Assembly: GCF_963682185.1 (NCBI RefSeq)
Contig: NZ_OY821667.1
Location: forward strand, 3,919,501-3,983,500
DNA length: 64,000 bases
Source: an uncultured Cohaesibacter sp.
GTDB taxonomy: Bacteria > Pseudomonadota > Alphaproteobacteria > Rhizobiales > Cohaesibacteraceae
Direction: 5' to 3'
In this document: positions 26,945 to 35,924 of the stretch, piece by piece
Numbering within the stretch: the stretch's first letter is position 1
Layout of the letters: each line of letters begins with the position of its first letter
Made by a program: the position numbers and the translations under genes
Notes under the pieces: generated by a model
Database searches by the model: none
Told to the model about the DNA's origin: nothing
Seen by the model: the letters and a program-made list of their open reading frames with translations, nothing else

Positions 26945-27450
26945 GTTTCCTGACTAAAATTGTTTCCAACCTTTTCAAGCCGACCCGAACGCTTGCCTAC
27001 CCATTTGCTCCCGCCGAAACACCAGAAAGCTATCGCGGCAAGGTGGAGGTTGATGCTGCACGTTGTGTGGGCTGTTCCACCTGTGCCCAGGTCTGCGTCT
27101 CTAACGCAATTCGGCTGACCGAAGAGGAGAATGGCGTGGAAGTGGCCATCTGGCATGCCAAATGCACCTTCTGCGGCCTATGCGCCTATTACTGCCCGAC
27201 CGACGCCATGACCATGAGCAACGACTGGGAGCTTAGCCATCGTAACGCGCATAAATATGCCATGGCTGACGCGGTTCTCGCAGAATATCGCGTCTGTGTG
27301 GATTGCGGAGAGCATTTGATGGTGCCGCAGGAAGATGTCATGGCCTCCTCTATCATAGGCCACCTCCGATCCACCCAGAATGATGAACCAAGATGCGAGA
27401 AATGTCGCCGCAGCCAGAAAGCACGGCAGATCACGGGAGTTCGGATATGA
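26941..27450 (+). CDS. cooX: CO-induced hydrogenase ferredoxin-like subunit CooX
   Basis: Polyferredoxin subunit of 169 residues with two [4Fe-4S] motifs (CVGCSTCAQVC and CTFCGLCAYYCP, about residues 41-90), relaying electrons from CooF to CooL. Two more CxxC pairs near the C-terminus (CVDC and CEKC) look like a zinc ribbon. It is related to EchF and NuoI. Overlapped on both sides by four bases with cooL and cooU. Confidence 0.95.
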   Translation: MSFLTKIVSNLFKPTRTLAYPFAPAETPESYRGKVEVDAARCVGCSTCAQVCVSNAIRLTEEENGVEVAIWHAKCTFCGLCAYYCPTDAMTMSNDWELSHRNAHKYAMADAVLAEYRVCVDCGEHLMVPQEDVMASSIIGHLRSTQNDEPRCEKCRRSQKARQITGVRI

Positions 27451-28022
27451 ACCATCTGATTGAAAAAATCGAAGCGGTCTGCACAGGCTTTGCCTTGGAT
27501 GGCGAAGGAGCAAGGGTTGACGTCAGCCCACAAAAGCTGCCGTCCGTCTGGCTGGCACTATCCGACCGCTCTCAATTTGGTCGTCTGGCAACAGATCTAC
27601 GCGATGCGGGCTGTCGCCTCGCGACCACCACCGTCTATCGCCCCGATCCGACCAACAAGCCCCATCGCCACGAGGTGGCCTATCATTTTCTGCTCGAAGG
27701 GTTGCCGGTAACTGTCAAGCTCGCCGTCGACGAAAACCAGGCGCTTCCCTCCATCAGCGGGCTCTACCCCAATGCGGACTGGGAAGAGAGGGAATTGATG
27801 GAATTGTGCAATGTTGCGGTCGAGGGGCATCCAAACCCGCGCCGTCTGTTCCTTGATGAAAGCATCGAGGCTGGTGTTTTCGACCGCTATGTTCCCTTTT
27901 CGGAACTGACCAATCTTGCCAATGCAGACGCGGTATGGACGCGCATCCGTGCGGACAGCCGCGAACGGGAGCTTGGCGAAGGAGAAAATGTCGAGCCGTT
28001 GACTGAGGAGAGCCCACAATGA
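27447..28022 (+). CDS. cooU: CO-induced hydrogenase subunit CooU (NuoC-like)
   Basis: Hydrophilic subunit of 191 residues, equivalent to EchD/NuoC, supporting assembly of the CooLH core. The characteristic NuoC core is visible: YHFLLEGLPVTVKLAVDE followed by SISGLYPNADWEERELMEL. The ATG at 27447 overlaps the cooX stop (ATGA); an earlier in-frame ATG inside cooX is not credible. The stop likewise overlaps cooH. Confidence 0.93.
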   Translation: MNHLIEKIEAVCTGFALDGEGARVDVSPQKLPSVWLALSDRSQFGRLATDLRDAGCRLATTTVYRPDPTNKPHRHEVAYHFLLEGLPVTVKLAVDENQALPSISGLYPNADWEERELMELCNVAVEGHPNPRRLFLDESIEAGVFDRYVPFSELTNLANADAVWTRIRADSRERELGEGENVEPLTEESPQ

Positions 28023-29107
28023 CAACCGAAAGCTACGAAGTGCCCGTGGGGCCCCTGCATGTTGCCCTTGAAGAGCCGATGTATTTCAAGCTCGATGTTC
28101 GCGGGGATACGATCCGCGATGTCGATATCTTTGCCGGTCATCTCCACCGCGGTATCGAGCAGATAGCCCTGACGAAGAATTTTTTCCAGTGCATTGTGCT
28201 CACCGAACGCCTGTGTTCGCTCTGCTCCAACTCCCATCCGGCGACCTACTGTATGGCTGTCGAGTCCATCGCCGGAATCGAGCTGCCACCGCGCGCGCGC
28301 TATATCCGGGTGCTTGCCGAGGAGGTCAAACGCATTGCCTCGAACATGTTCAACGTTTCTCTTCTGGCGCATCTGGTGGGGTTCGACACCCTGTTTATGC
28401 ATCTGATGGAGCTGCGCGAGATCATGCAGGACGTCAAGGAAGTCCTGTGGGGCAACCGAATGAATATCGGTGTCAATGTGATCGGTGGGGTCCGTGTGGA
28501 TCTAAACGCCGACAAGATCGCCTACCTCAAGGCTCGCCTTGATGAACTGGAACCGCAGCTTGTCGAAGCGTTCAAAATCATCGAAACGCACAAATCCATC
28601 GCCCGCCGCACCAAGGAGATCGGCATCCTCAATCAGCAGGACGCGATCAAATACGGCGTCGTCGGGCCGGTTGCGCGCGCAGCGGGCGTTGCCAATGATG
28701 TTCGTGCCACAGCGCCTTATTATGCCTTTCCTGAACTGGAATTCGAGCAACATTTGCTCACTGACGGGGACGTCTATTCACGGGCGGTCGTCCGTGGTCG
28801 GGAAGCGCTGACCGCAATTGATCTGATCCGCCAATGTCTTGAGAAATTGCCAAAGGGCGAGATCGGCATCGGCCACATGCCCTATATTCCGGCCGGAGAG
28901 GCCGTTTCTCGCAGCGAAGCACCTCGTGGGGAATTGATCTATTATTTGCGCACCGATGGCGGCGATGGTCCGGCCCGCGTGAAATGGCGCGTGCCTTCCT
29001 ATCCCAATTGGGAAGCTCTAAGAGTGATGCTGCGCGAGGCTGATATCGCGGACGCGGCCATCATCATCGGTTCTATCGATCCATGCATTGCCTGCACGGA
29101 ACGGTGA
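28019..29107 (+). CDS. cooH: CO-induced [NiFe] hydrogenase large subunit CooH
   Basis: Catalytic subunit of 362 residues that reduces protons to H2 with electrons from CO oxidation. The nickel-iron ligands are the N-terminal CxxC (ERLCSLCSNSH) and the C-terminal CxxC (DPCIACTER). The protein stops three residues after the last cysteine, so there is no C-terminal extension for an endopeptidase to remove, as in R. rubrum CooH. No hydrogenase-specific protease gene is in the window. It is the last of cooMKLXUH, overlapping cooU by ATGA. Confidence 0.97.
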   Translation: MTTESYEVPVGPLHVALEEPMYFKLDVRGDTIRDVDIFAGHLHRGIEQIALTKNFFQCIVLTERLCSLCSNSHPATYCMAVESIAGIELPPRARYIRVLAEEVKRIASNMFNVSLLAHLVGFDTLFMHLMELREIMQDVKEVLWGNRMNIGVNVIGGVRVDLNADKIAYLKARLDELEPQLVEAFKIIETHKSIARRTKEIGILNQQDAIKYGVVGPVARAAGVANDVRATAPYYAFPELEFEQHLLTDGDVYSRAVVRGREALTAIDLIRQCLEKLPKGEIGIGHMPYIPAGEAVSRSEAPRGELIYYLRTDGGDGPARVKWRVPSYPNWEALRVMLREADIADAAIIIGSIDPCIACTER

Positions 29108-29128
29108 GGGCATTGGCGAGAACAGACC

Positions 29129-29146
29129 GCCTCAGGCGCCTGAGGC
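29129..29146. repeat. Perfect 18-bp palindrome downstream of cooH
   Basis: GCCTCAGGCGCCTGAGGC is a perfect inverted repeat beginning 22 nt after the cooH stop. It could form a short hairpin in the mRNA or be a protein-binding site. The AAAAGGAAAA stretch after it is not a terminator tail. It sits in the 291-bp gap between cooH and hypF, the widest gap of the operon. Confidence 0.6.
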
Positions 29147-29164
29147 AAAAGGAAAAGCGAAGCA

Positions 29165-29371
29165 ATGTTTGCCTATTTAAGTCTTGGGTCGCTGTACGGC
29201 GTAGTGCTGACATACATGGGGGCTCGGCCATTGCGTCCGGGCGCCCGTTCGACCCGGCATGCGTTTGGTTTCGTTCAATGGGCCGTCGGGTGTCTTGCCA
29301 GAACCATCGGAGGGCGCCTTGTGATGGAGACCGCTGCGCCGATTTTGCCTCTTCTCAAAGCCCCTCTGTGA
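29165..29371 (+). CDS. Possible small protein between cooH and hypF
   Basis: Unrecognised frame of 68 residues starting at an ATG with AAGGAAAA about 10 nt upstream and ending 27 bases before hypF. The N-terminus is moderately hydrophobic (FAYLSLGSLYGVVLTYMG), and there are several arginines. It neatly fills the gap between cooH and hypF, which is the main reason to list it. No family is recognised, and it could be non-coding spacer. Confidence 0.35.
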   Translation: MFAYLSLGSLYGVVLTYMGARPLRPGARSTRHAFGFVQWAVGCLARTIGGRLVMETAAPILPLLKAPL

Positions 29372-29398
29372 CCTGATCGGCAGGAACGAGCGTTCAAC

Positions 29399-31723
29399 AT
29401 GTCAGCCCAACATTTTATCATTCGCGGACAGGTACAAGGAGTTGGTTTTCGCCCAACGGTTTGTCGGCTTGCTCGGGCAAATGATTTGACCGGTGATGTG
29501 CGCAACACCGGCCAAGGCGTTGAAATCCGACTTTGGGGACAAAAGGCAGCGGCCTTCCCCGATCTGCTTCTGGCTAATCTACCGACACTGGCACGCATTG
29601 ATTGTGTTGAGCGACGCGATCTGGAAGGGCTGGCACCATCAAGCTTCGAAATCGTCTCTAGCACGCAAGGGGCGATGCATGCCGCCGTCACGCCCGATAT
29701 GGCGACCTGTCCAGAGTGTCTGGCTGAAATAAGAGATCCCGCTGACCGACGATATCGCTATCCCTTCAACAATTGCACCTGCTGTGGTCCACGCTTCAGT
29801 ATTTTGCGTGAAGGGCCCTATGATAGGGCCCGTACGACGATGCAGCCATTTGCCCTATGCCCAGATTGTGCGCGGGAATTCCATGATCCGGATGATCGCC
29901 GCTTTCATGCTCAACCTGTCGCCTGTCCCCGTTGCGGGCCTTCGGTCTGGATCGAAGATTTGAAAAGTGGTGCGCGCCTTGACAGTGGAGACCCGTTCAG
30001 CACATTGGCATCTCTGATAGGGCAGGGACATCTGGTGGCAATCCGTGGACTGGGCGGTGTGCATCTGGCTTGTGATGCCACCAACGCCAGCGCGGTCGAC
30101 GCCCTTCGCACGCGCAAACGGCGCAAGTCAAAGGCTTTTGCCTTGATGGCACGCGATCTTGATGTGATCCGGGCTCATGCGCATGTTTCGGATGCAGAAG
30201 AGGCGCTCCTTGCAGGCCCGGCGGCCCCCATCGTCCTTTTGCATCGCGTACAAGGCACGCAACATCAAGCGTTGCCGGAAGCTGTCGCACCTCTTCTCAA
30301 GACGCTCGGATTTATGCTACCCAGCACGCCTCTGCATCATTTGCTCATGGAAGATCTCGACCAGCCCCTGATCATGACTTCCGGCAATGTTTCCGGTCAC
30401 CCTCAATGCGTGAGTAATCAGGAGATCCGTGACAGGCTCGCAGAGATCGCTGATTTTGCCCTTATGCACAATCGCGATATCGCCAACCGGCTGGATGACA
30501 GCGTCATGCGCGTTGATCTCGGCAAGCCCCGTATGCTCCGACGGGCCCGTGGCTTTGCGCCAGAAGCTCTGCCGTTGCCAAAGGGCTTACCGACCGACCA
30601 CTCAATTCTGGCGATGGGAGCGGATCTCAAGAACACTTTTTGCCTCGTTCGAGGAGGAGAGGCCATCCTCTCTCAGCATATGGGGGATCTTGAAGATATT
30701 GCGACAAATGATGAACAGCATCGTTCTCTGGATCTGTTCACGAAACTGTTTCATTGCCAGCCCGATATGATCGCTGTTGATAGCCATCCCGATCACCATG
30801 CCACCCGACATGGGCGTGCGATAGCCAATGGTGCAATGGTTGTCGAAACCCAGCATCATCATGCCCACATCGCCTCCTGTCTTGCAGAAAACGGGGTCGA
30901 CCTGTCCGATGGGCCTGTTCTTGGTATCGCTCTTGATGGCACGGGCCTGGGATCGGACGGTACGATATGGGGCGGTGAATTTCTGCTCGCCGACTATACC
31001 AAGGCTTCACGCCTTGCCCATCTCAAAGCCGTGCCGCTGCCTGGCGGAGAAGCCGCTGTGCGCGAACCCTGGCGCAACGCCTTTGCCCAGATCCATAGGG
31101 CGCTTGGATGGCGAAGCTTTGCGCACCATTTTAGCGGCTCTGATATTGTGGACCGGTTCGAACAAGAACCACTCGCAGTGCTTCAGGCGATGATGGAACG
31201 TAACATCAATGCGCCGCTTTCTTCTTCCTGCGGTCGCCTGTTTGATGCCGCTGCTGCTCTATCCGGCATCGCTTGGGGCAAGCAGTCCTATGAAGGAGAG
31301 GCGGCAATCTGCTTTGAAGCGGCCATCGATCAACCGTCTTTAATGGAACAGGCGCATTTTGCCTATTCCTTTGGAGTTGAAGCCGGCGATGGTTTGATCC
31401 TCGATCCTGCCCCGGCATTGTTGGCCCTATTCCAAGATCGGATGAACGGCGTTGCACCGGGGCTTCTCTCTGCCCGTTTTCATCTTGGTCTCTCCAAAGG
31501 AATTGCGAACATGGCAGCCGATCTCTCTCAAAGGCACGCGCTCGACACCGTGGCGCTCTCGGGCGGATGTTTCCAGAATGCCACGCTGCTGGCGCTGATC
31601 TCCCAAAATCTTACCGCAAGCGGTCTGCGGGTGCTCAGCCATTCCAGAGTGCCATGTAATGATGGCGGTCTTTCACTGGGCCAAGCGATGATCGCTCTGG
31701 CTCGCACCATAAAAGGAGTTTGA
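29399..31723 (+). CDS. hypF: Carbamoyltransferase HypF
   Basis: Converts carbamoyl phosphate to carbamoyl-adenylate and transfers the carbamoyl group to the HypE C-terminal cysteine, for making the CN ligands of the Ni-Fe site. It has 774 residues. In order: acylphosphatase domain (about 1-90, GQVQGVGFRPTV), two zinc-finger pairs (about 100-185, CPECLAEI, CTCCGP, CPDCAREF, CPRCGP), a YrdC-like domain (about 200-370) and a Kae1-like domain with HHHAHIASCLAEN as metal site. hypC begins one base after its stop. Confidence 0.97.
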   Translation: MSAQHFIIRGQVQGVGFRPTVCRLARANDLTGDVRNTGQGVEIRLWGQKAAAFPDLLLANLPTLARIDCVERRDLEGLAPSSFEIVSSTQGAMHAAVTPDMATCPECLAEIRDPADRRYRYPFNNCTCCGPRFSILREGPYDRARTTMQPFALCPDCAREFHDPDDRRFHAQPVACPRCGPSVWIEDLKSGARLDSGDPFSTLASLIGQGHLVAIRGLGGVHLACDATNASAVDALRTRKRRKSKAFALMARDLDVIRAHAHVSDAEEALLAGPAAPIVLLHRVQGTQHQALPEAVAPLLKTLGFMLPSTPLHHLLMEDLDQPLIMTSGNVSGHPQCVSNQEIRDRLAEIADFALMHNRDIANRLDDSVMRVDLGKPRMLRRARGFAPEALPLPKGLPTDHSILAMGADLKNTFCLVRGGEAILSQHMGDLEDIATNDEQHRSLDLFTKLFHCQPDMIAVDSHPDHHATRHGRAIANGAMVVETQHHHAHIASCLAENGVDLSDGPVLGIALDGTGLGSDGTIWGGEFLLADYTKASRLAHLKAVPLPGGEAAVREPWRNAFAQIHRALGWRSFAHHFSGSDIVDRFEQEPLAVLQAMMERNINAPLSSSCGRLFDAAAALSGIAWGKQSYEGEAAICFEAAIDQPSLMEQAHFAYSFGVEAGDGLILDPAPALLALFQDRMNGVAPGLLSARFHLGLSKGIANMAADLSQRHALDTVALSGGCFQNATLLALISQNLTASGLRVLSHSRVPCNDGGLSLGQAMIALARTIKGV

Positions 31724-31724
31724 G

Positions 31725-32018
31725 ATGTGTTTGGGTATCCCCGGTCAGATCGTGGAAATCATCGATGAGGATCGCAAACTGGCGATGATTGACATCTCCG
31801 GCGTCCGCCGCTCTGTCAGTGTGGCCTGTGTTGCGGGCAACCGCCCGCTTGCCCAACTGGTCGGAGCCTGGACGTTGGTGCATGTGGGATTTGCCATGAG
31901 CCTGATTGATGAAGCAGAGGCTGCCGAGACCCTCAGAACCCTCAACAATATGGGAGAAGTGGGGGAAGAACTGGCCGCAATCCATGCCACGGAAGCGATG
32001 ATGGGAGCGCACGGATGA
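31725..32018 (+). CDS. hypC: Hydrogenase maturation chaperone HypC
   Basis: Small chaperone of 97 residues that carries the Fe(CN)2CO unit with HypD to the large subunit. It begins MCLGIPGQIV, with the essential Cys2 that binds iron. ATG one base after the hypF stop; its own stop overlaps the hypD ATG (ATGA). It is slightly longer than typical HypC, with an acidic C-terminal tail. Confidence 0.96.
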   Translation: MCLGIPGQIVEIIDEDRKLAMIDISGVRRSVSVACVAGNRPLAQLVGAWTLVHVGFAMSLIDEAEAAETLRTLNNMGEVGEELAAIHATEAMMGAHG

Positions 32019-33154
32019 AGTTTGTTACCGAATTCAGAGATCCCGTTGCGGCAAAGCGTCTGCTTGCAGCCATTGAACGGGTTTGCAAGAGGATTGGTGC
32101 CGATGCCGACAATCCCGTGCGTATCATGGAGATTTGCGGCGGACATACGCATGCAATCTTTCGCTATGGTTTGGATCGACTGACCCCACCGGGTCTTGAA
32201 TTTATTCATGGTCCGGGTTGCCCGGTTTGCGTTCTTCCGATGAGCCGCGTCGACGAATGCGTCGCAATCGCCATGCTACCGGGCGTGATCTTCACAACAT
32301 TTGGGGATGCAATGCGGGTGCCGGGACGACGCAAATCTCTGTTTGATGCGAAATCCGAAGGTGCTGATGTGCGGATGGTCTACTCACCGCTCGATGCATT
32401 GGAACTTGCGCGCCGCCACCCGGACCGCGATGTTGTTTTCTTCGGTCTCGGATTTGAAACGACGACCCCGTCTACGGCGCTGACAATTCTGCAGGCTGCG
32501 AGTGAGGGAATCGAGAATTTTTCCGTCTTCTGCAACCATATCACTGTAACGCCAGCCCTTAAGGTCTTGCTCGAAGACGCGGACATGAAGCTGGATGGAT
32601 TTATCGGGCCGGGGCATGTCTCGATGGTCATCGGCATTCGCCCTTATGATTTCATCGCCGCCGATTATGGCAAGCCGGTCGTCGTGGCGGGGTTTGAGCC
32701 GCTGGACCTTTTGCAATCGATTCTTATGGTGCTTCGGCAGATTGAGTCCGGACGGGCTGAGATTGAAAATCAATATGCGCGCATCGTTCCCGATGATGGA
32801 AATCCGACATCCATCGCCGCCATCCATGAAGTCTATGAACCTCGCCCCAGCTTTGAGTGGCGGGGCTTGGGAGAGTTGGACCAATCAGGCCTGCGCATTC
32901 GCCCCGCCTATGTAGCCTATGACGCAGAGCAGAAATTTGGCGTCGGATATGGAGCGCCAAACCGCGCAGAGCCAGACGTGGAAACTCACGCCTGCGGGGC
33001 GGTCATGACGGGGCGCATGAAGCCTTTTGTCTGTCCCGAATTCGGCAAAGGCTGCACACCGGAGCGCCCACTGGGAGCATTGATGGTTTCATCAGAAGGT
33101 GCTTGTGCGGCCTATTATCAATATGCAGATATGCGCCCGGAGGCTGCAGAATGA
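32015..33154 (+). CDS. hypD: Hydrogenase maturation iron-sulfur protein HypD
   Basis: Scaffold for assembling the Fe(CN)2CO group, 379 residues with a [4Fe-4S] cluster. The family motifs are present: MEICGGHTHAIFRYG, HGPGCPVCVLP, GFETTTPSTAL, FIGPGHVSMVIG and the C-terminal cluster cysteines in CPEFGKGCTP. It is coupled by ATGA overlaps to hypC upstream and hypE downstream. Confidence 0.97.
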   Translation: MKFVTEFRDPVAAKRLLAAIERVCKRIGADADNPVRIMEICGGHTHAIFRYGLDRLTPPGLEFIHGPGCPVCVLPMSRVDECVAIAMLPGVIFTTFGDAMRVPGRRKSLFDAKSEGADVRMVYSPLDALELARRHPDRDVVFFGLGFETTTPSTALTILQAASEGIENFSVFCNHITVTPALKVLLEDADMKLDGFIGPGHVSMVIGIRPYDFIAADYGKPVVVAGFEPLDLLQSILMVLRQIESGRAEIENQYARIVPDDGNPTSIAAIHEVYEPRPSFEWRGLGELDQSGLRIRPAYVAYDAEQKFGVGYGAPNRAEPDVETHACGAVMTGRMKPFVCPEFGKGCTPERPLGALMVSSEGACAAYYQYADMRPEAAE

Positions 33155-34185
33155 ACCAGACGACCGATATCCGTGCTGACCGAATTGCCCTGTCTCATGG
33201 CGGTGGCGGCAAGGCGATGCATGATCTCATTGACAGCATCTTCGCCCCTCGCTTTCAACCGGACAGTCGGGAAGATCAGGCCCGACTGATGCATCCGGCC
33301 CTGACCGAACCGGGCGCGCAACTGGCCTTCACCACCGATTCCTTCGTCGTTTCACCGCTGGAGTTTCCCGGCGGAGACATTGGAAAAATCGCCATCTGCG
33401 GCACGGTCAATGATCTGGCTGTCGGCGGTGCGCGACCTTTGTGGTTGTCAGCAGGTTTCATACTGGAAGAAGGATTCGACGTTGCAACCCTTATCCGGAT
33501 TGTCGACAGCATGGCCCGCACCGCGAAGGAGGCTGGCGTTCGTATTGTCACAGGGGACACCAAGGTCGTCGACAAAGGCAAGGGGGATGGCGTTTTTATC
33601 AATACTGCTGGTGTCGGAGTGATCCCCCCGGGGCGAACCCTTGAGGCTGCTCGGGTACAGGCCGGTGACGTGGTTCTTGTTAATCACAGGCTTGGGGATC
33701 ATGGAGCCGCCATTCTGGCTGCACGTGGAGATCTGGCCCTTGACGCCCAAATAGAAAGCGATTGCCAGCCGCTTAACAGCTTGATGGAAGCGGTCCTGGA
33801 TAAGGCACCCAACGTCCATGCTGCCCGAGATGCAACCCGCGGAGGCCTTGCGTCCTGCCTGAATGAAATCGCGAAAGATTCGGGCAATGGAATCGTTATC
33901 CAAGAAGAGGCCTTGCCCATACATCCTGAAGTGCGCGCCGTGTCCGAAATTCTCGGACTGGATCCTTTGTATCTCGCCAACGAAGGAACGATGGTCCTTT
34001 TTGCTCCTGCTGATGAGGCCGAAGCTTGCCTCAAAGCCATGCGAGGCCACAAGGCAGGAGAGGGTGCCGCGATTATCGGCAAGGTCGTGGTGGATCATCC
34101 CGGCCGAGTGGTGATGAATACTCTCTTTGGTGGCAGTCGTATTGTCGATATGCTGACCGGAGAGCAATTGCCTCGTATCTGCTGA
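33151..34185 (+). CDS. hypE: Hydrogenase maturation dehydratase HypE
   Basis: PurM-like ATPase of 344 residues that dehydrates the carbamoyl group on its C-terminal cysteine to a thiocyanate, donating CN to HypCD. The protein ends in PRIC, so the required terminal Cys is present. Glycine-rich LSHGGGGKAM near the N-terminus and DATRGGLASCLNEIA are family motifs. The start at 33151 overlaps the hypD stop (ATGA); an upstream in-frame start at 33103 lies deep in hypD. Last gene of the coo-hyp operon. Confidence 0.97.
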   Translation: MNQTTDIRADRIALSHGGGGKAMHDLIDSIFAPRFQPDSREDQARLMHPALTEPGAQLAFTTDSFVVSPLEFPGGDIGKIAICGTVNDLAVGGARPLWLSAGFILEEGFDVATLIRIVDSMARTAKEAGVRIVTGDTKVVDKGKGDGVFINTAGVGVIPPGRTLEAARVQAGDVVLVNHRLGDHGAAILAARGDLALDAQIESDCQPLNSLMEAVLDKAPNVHAARDATRGGLASCLNEIAKDSGNGIVIQEEALPIHPEVRAVSEILGLDPLYLANEGTMVLFAPADEAEACLKAMRGHKAGEGAAIIGKVVVDHPGRVVMNTLFGGSRIVDMLTGEQLPRIC

Positions 34186-34212
34186 AGACTGCCGTCTCGC
34201 CAGAGGTTAAGC

Positions 34213-34248
34213 GGCACGGCTGCGATCAATCACAAGCACAGCCGTGTC
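34213..34248 (+). terminator. Weak terminator-like hairpin after hypE
   Basis: Stem CACGGCTG/CAGCCGTG (8 bp) with a 16-nt loop begins 30 nt after the hypE stop and is followed by TCCCTT only. It is the first possible end of the long coo-hyp transcript. The bases from here to the riboswitch (34249-34469) show nothing else recognisable. Confidence 0.45.
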
Positions 34249-34469
34249 CCTTCTCAACGATATTGGAGCCAAGCGGGCTCTGGAACAACAGAGACTTTGT
34301 TTCATCTGCTTGTTGATTCATGTCGCGGCCTTGCGGCCGGTTACTGCGCACCATTGCGCCGCCAAGTACCTCCAATCTCCGTGCTTTATGGCAGACTGCC
34401 TTTCGTTGAAAACAAGGTTGGTCATTTGGTTGCTTGTGTGTTTTGGATGCCTTTGTTAGTGTGCCCACG

Positions 34470-34652
34470 CATGTGGTTCCGCAAGTAGACGCGGATCAAA
34501 AGGGAACACGGTGCGGATTACCCAAAAGGGGCCAATACCGGGGCTGCCCTCGCAACTGTAAACGGTGAGCAATTCTTCAATACCACTGAGATCCTCGGAT
34601 CTTGGGAAGGGAAGAAAAGCGAAACAGCCGTGAGCCAGGAGACCTGCCACAG
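34470..34652 (+). ncRNA. Cobalamin riboswitch
   Basis: Class-typical adenosylcobalamin riboswitch. The signature elements occur in order: GGGAACACGGTGCGGATTACC, split across 34502-34522, then GGGGCTGCCCTCGCAACTGTA at 34540-34560, ACGGTGAG, CCACTG, CTTGGGAAGG, and the B12 box AGCCAGGAGACCTGCC at 34633-34648. TGTGG (34472-34476) and CCACA (34647-34651) can close the outer P1 stem. A small stem CCGGA/TCCGG (about 34669-34686) follows and may belong to the expression platform. It precedes the ABC importer genes, which it should switch off when cobalamin is plentiful. Confidence 0.95.
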
Positions 34653-34867
34653 CTTCAACCCACGCAAACCGGACGAGGGAATCCGGCAGGAGAATAATTT
34701 GGTACAGACCATCCCGAGTTTTCAAACTCTTTAATATGCCTTCATATTGGATTGAACAGAGAGCCCATACTCCTGTTGTTTCCAACTCTAGCATCTTGGC
34801 CAACGTTCCATTGTTTCTTTGCCAGATTCAAGGTCTCAAACTCTATTGACTTTGGATATCTATAAAA

Positions 34868-35869
34868 ATGTATCTTACACTTAGAACCAGATATGCCGTC
34901 GCTTTGACGGCAGTTTTGCTCACATCTGCCACGTCTTGCGGCGCGTCTTGGGCAGAGGAAACGCAATACCCTGTCACGATCGAAAATTGTGGTTATGAGA
35001 CCACTTTTGATGCAGCCCCAACCCATGCCGTCACCTTGAGCAACAACGCAACCGAACTCATGCTGGCGTTGGGCCTTCAAGATCACATGGCCGGAACATC
35101 CTATATGGCCAATCTGACGATAAGCCCGGAATATGCCGAAGCCTACAAAAAGGTGCCCATCCTTTCACCGCTTGTCGCGACAACAGAACAGCTGATTGAT
35201 GCCGAGGCTGATTTTGTTTATGCAGGTTATCCTGACGGCTTCAGCAAGAAGCGTCACTCACGAGAGCAACTTCAGGATTTGGGCATGAAAACCCACCTGA
35301 ACACGGAAGGCTGCAATCTGGGCAAGTATGGCTTCGACCAGCTCTATGCCGAGATCCGTACCATTGCCAAGATCTTCAACGTCAATGACCGTGGCGAAGC
35401 GCTGGTTTCAGAGTTGTCAGCACGCGTTGCTGACGTCGAAGAAAAACTTAAAGATGCCGAGGCCATTCCGGTCTTCATTTTCAATGGCGGAGAGTCTGCG
35501 CCTCGCGCAGTTTTGGGCAATACCATGCACTCCACTGTCGTGGAGCTTGCCAAGGGCGACAATATCTTCGGTGACATGCCCAAACGCTATGGTACCGTCT
35601 CTTGGGAGCAAATCGCGGAACGCAACCCTGCCTTCATCGACATATTCTATTCAGGCACAGCGAGCGGCAAGGTTGTCGACAATCCAACCAAGGACTTGGG
35701 GGATGTTCGGATCAGCATTCTGAAGTCCAATCCCACGATTGCAGAAACAACGGCCGTCAAACAGGACAATTTCGTTACGATTGACTCGGTCATGGGGCAG
35801 CCCGGCCCAAGCTCCGTTCATGCACTGGAGCGCCTTGCCAAGGCTTTTCATCCGGACGCTTTCAAATAA
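34868..35869 (+). CDS. ABC transporter substrate-binding protein, BtuF/FecB type
   Basis: Periplasmic metal-chelate binding protein of 333 residues with an N-terminal signal peptide (hydrophobic to about residue 28, cleavage near SWAEE). It shows the helical-backbone two-lobe layout of cobalamin and siderophore receptors, with the typical TLSNNATELMLALGL and LIDAEADFVYAGY segments. A stop codon lies in frame 21 bases upstream, so the ATG at 34868 is the first usable start, though its ribosome site is poor. The cobalamin riboswitch upstream makes a corrinoid or cobalt-chelate the likely ligand; ligand identity is inference. Confidence 0.88.
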   Translation: MYLTLRTRYAVALTAVLLTSATSCGASWAEETQYPVTIENCGYETTFDAAPTHAVTLSNNATELMLALGLQDHMAGTSYMANLTISPEYAEAYKKVPILSPLVATTEQLIDAEADFVYAGYPDGFSKKRHSREQLQDLGMKTHLNTEGCNLGKYGFDQLYAEIRTIAKIFNVNDRGEALVSELSARVADVEEKLKDAEAIPVFIFNGGESAPRAVLGNTMHSTVVELAKGDNIFGDMPKRYGTVSWEQIAERNPAFIDIFYSGTASGKVVDNPTKDLGDVRISILKSNPTIAETTAVKQDNFVTIDSVMGQPGPSSVHALERLAKAFHPDAFK

Positions 35870-35924
35870 TCCAGATCGGCTGTGGCGCTTCCCTAAGCCA
35901 TCGCCGTTCCATTAAGAGCTCATC

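Noticed and set aside
34244-34459. A 71-codon frame between hypE and the cobalamin riboswitch
   Set aside because: No ribosome site, random cysteine-rich composition, directly abuts the riboswitch leader.
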